From Pseudomonadota bacterium (GTDB lineage Bacteria; Pseudomonadota; Gammaproteobacteria; Burkholderiales; Ferrovaceae): a stretch of 7,691 bases of DNA. The stretch is from NCBI GenBank assembly GCA_021811005.1, contig JAJZPY010000096.1:1-7691 (forward strand), read 5' to 3'. The notes beneath the pieces are model-generated. The model did no database searches. It was not told where the DNA came from and saw only the letters and a program-made list of their open reading frames with translations. Below are positions 7,688 through 7,691 of this stretch, in pieces; the stretch's first letter is position 1; each line of letters starts with the position of its first letter. The translations under genes and the position numbers were made by a program.

Positions 7688-7691
7688 ATGA
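7688..7691 (+). CDS. gshB: Start of a downstream gene, probably gshB (glutathione synthetase)
   Basis: Only the ATG and one more base are in the window. The start is supported by a strong AGGAGG at 7670-7675 inside the end of gshA, 12 bases upstream, and by a 7-base gap from the gshA stop. The GTG at 7677 would hit an in-frame TGA after three more codons, so it is not the start. The product name is inferred from the usual gshA-gshB order in proteobacteria carrying this gshA type; no coding sequence is visible to confirm it. Confidence 0.45.

Noticed and set aside
7015..7689. Minus-strand open frame opposite the 3' half of gshA.
   Set aside because: Fully covered by the gshA coding frame; no motif recognised.

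Overview
This window is almost entirely coding and is dominated by one minus-strand operon for SUF-type iron-sulfur cluster assembly. It reads right to left as Rrf2-family regulator, sufB, sufC, sufD, sufS, sufU, sufT (positions 6257 to 224). Beyond it, still on the minus strand, the 5' end of a comM/yifB gene runs off the left edge. On the plus strand, divergent from the operon, lies gshA, a glutamate-cysteine ligase of the ATP-grasp-like proteobacterial family. It is followed by a well-placed start codon, very likely gshB, cut off by the right edge.

The gene content suggests a proteobacterium with fairly GC-rich coding sequence, most likely a betaproteobacterium or close relative. The reasons are the gshA family (first named from Acidithiobacillus ferrooxidans and common in Betaproteobacteria), the comM...gshA neighbourhood, and a SUF operon of the kind found in Xanthomonas-like bacteria: an Rrf2 regulator at the head and SufU/SufT at the tail, in place of SufA/SufE. 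The genus cannot be fixed from this sequence.

The genes work as one machine. SufS, a PLP enzyme, takes sulfur from cysteine as a persulfide. SufU is the likely sulfur acceptor. SufB, SufC and SufD form the ATP-dependent scaffold that builds the cluster, and SufT helps mature target proteins. The regulator has the three cysteines expected of a cluster-binding sensor. Spacing is tight throughout: three overlaps of 4, 8 and 4 bases, gaps of 3 and 2 bases, and one 21-base gap before sufC. A single transcript is therefore likely.

The most informative non-coding part is the AT-rich 139-base gap between the regulator and gshA. It holds a consensus minus-strand -10 (TATAAT when read leftward), with an IscR type-1-like dyad lying directly over it. 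It also holds a plausible plus-strand gshA promoter whose -35 shares bases with the suf -35. A weak AU-rich dyad in the predicted suf leader includes the regulator's Shine-Dalgarno sequence. I found no tRNA, rRNA, CRISPR array, insertion sequence or clear terminator, and nothing that amounts to a wholly new system. The points worth following are regulatory (possible joint control of Fe-S assembly and glutathione synthesis) and the pairing of SufS with SufU.
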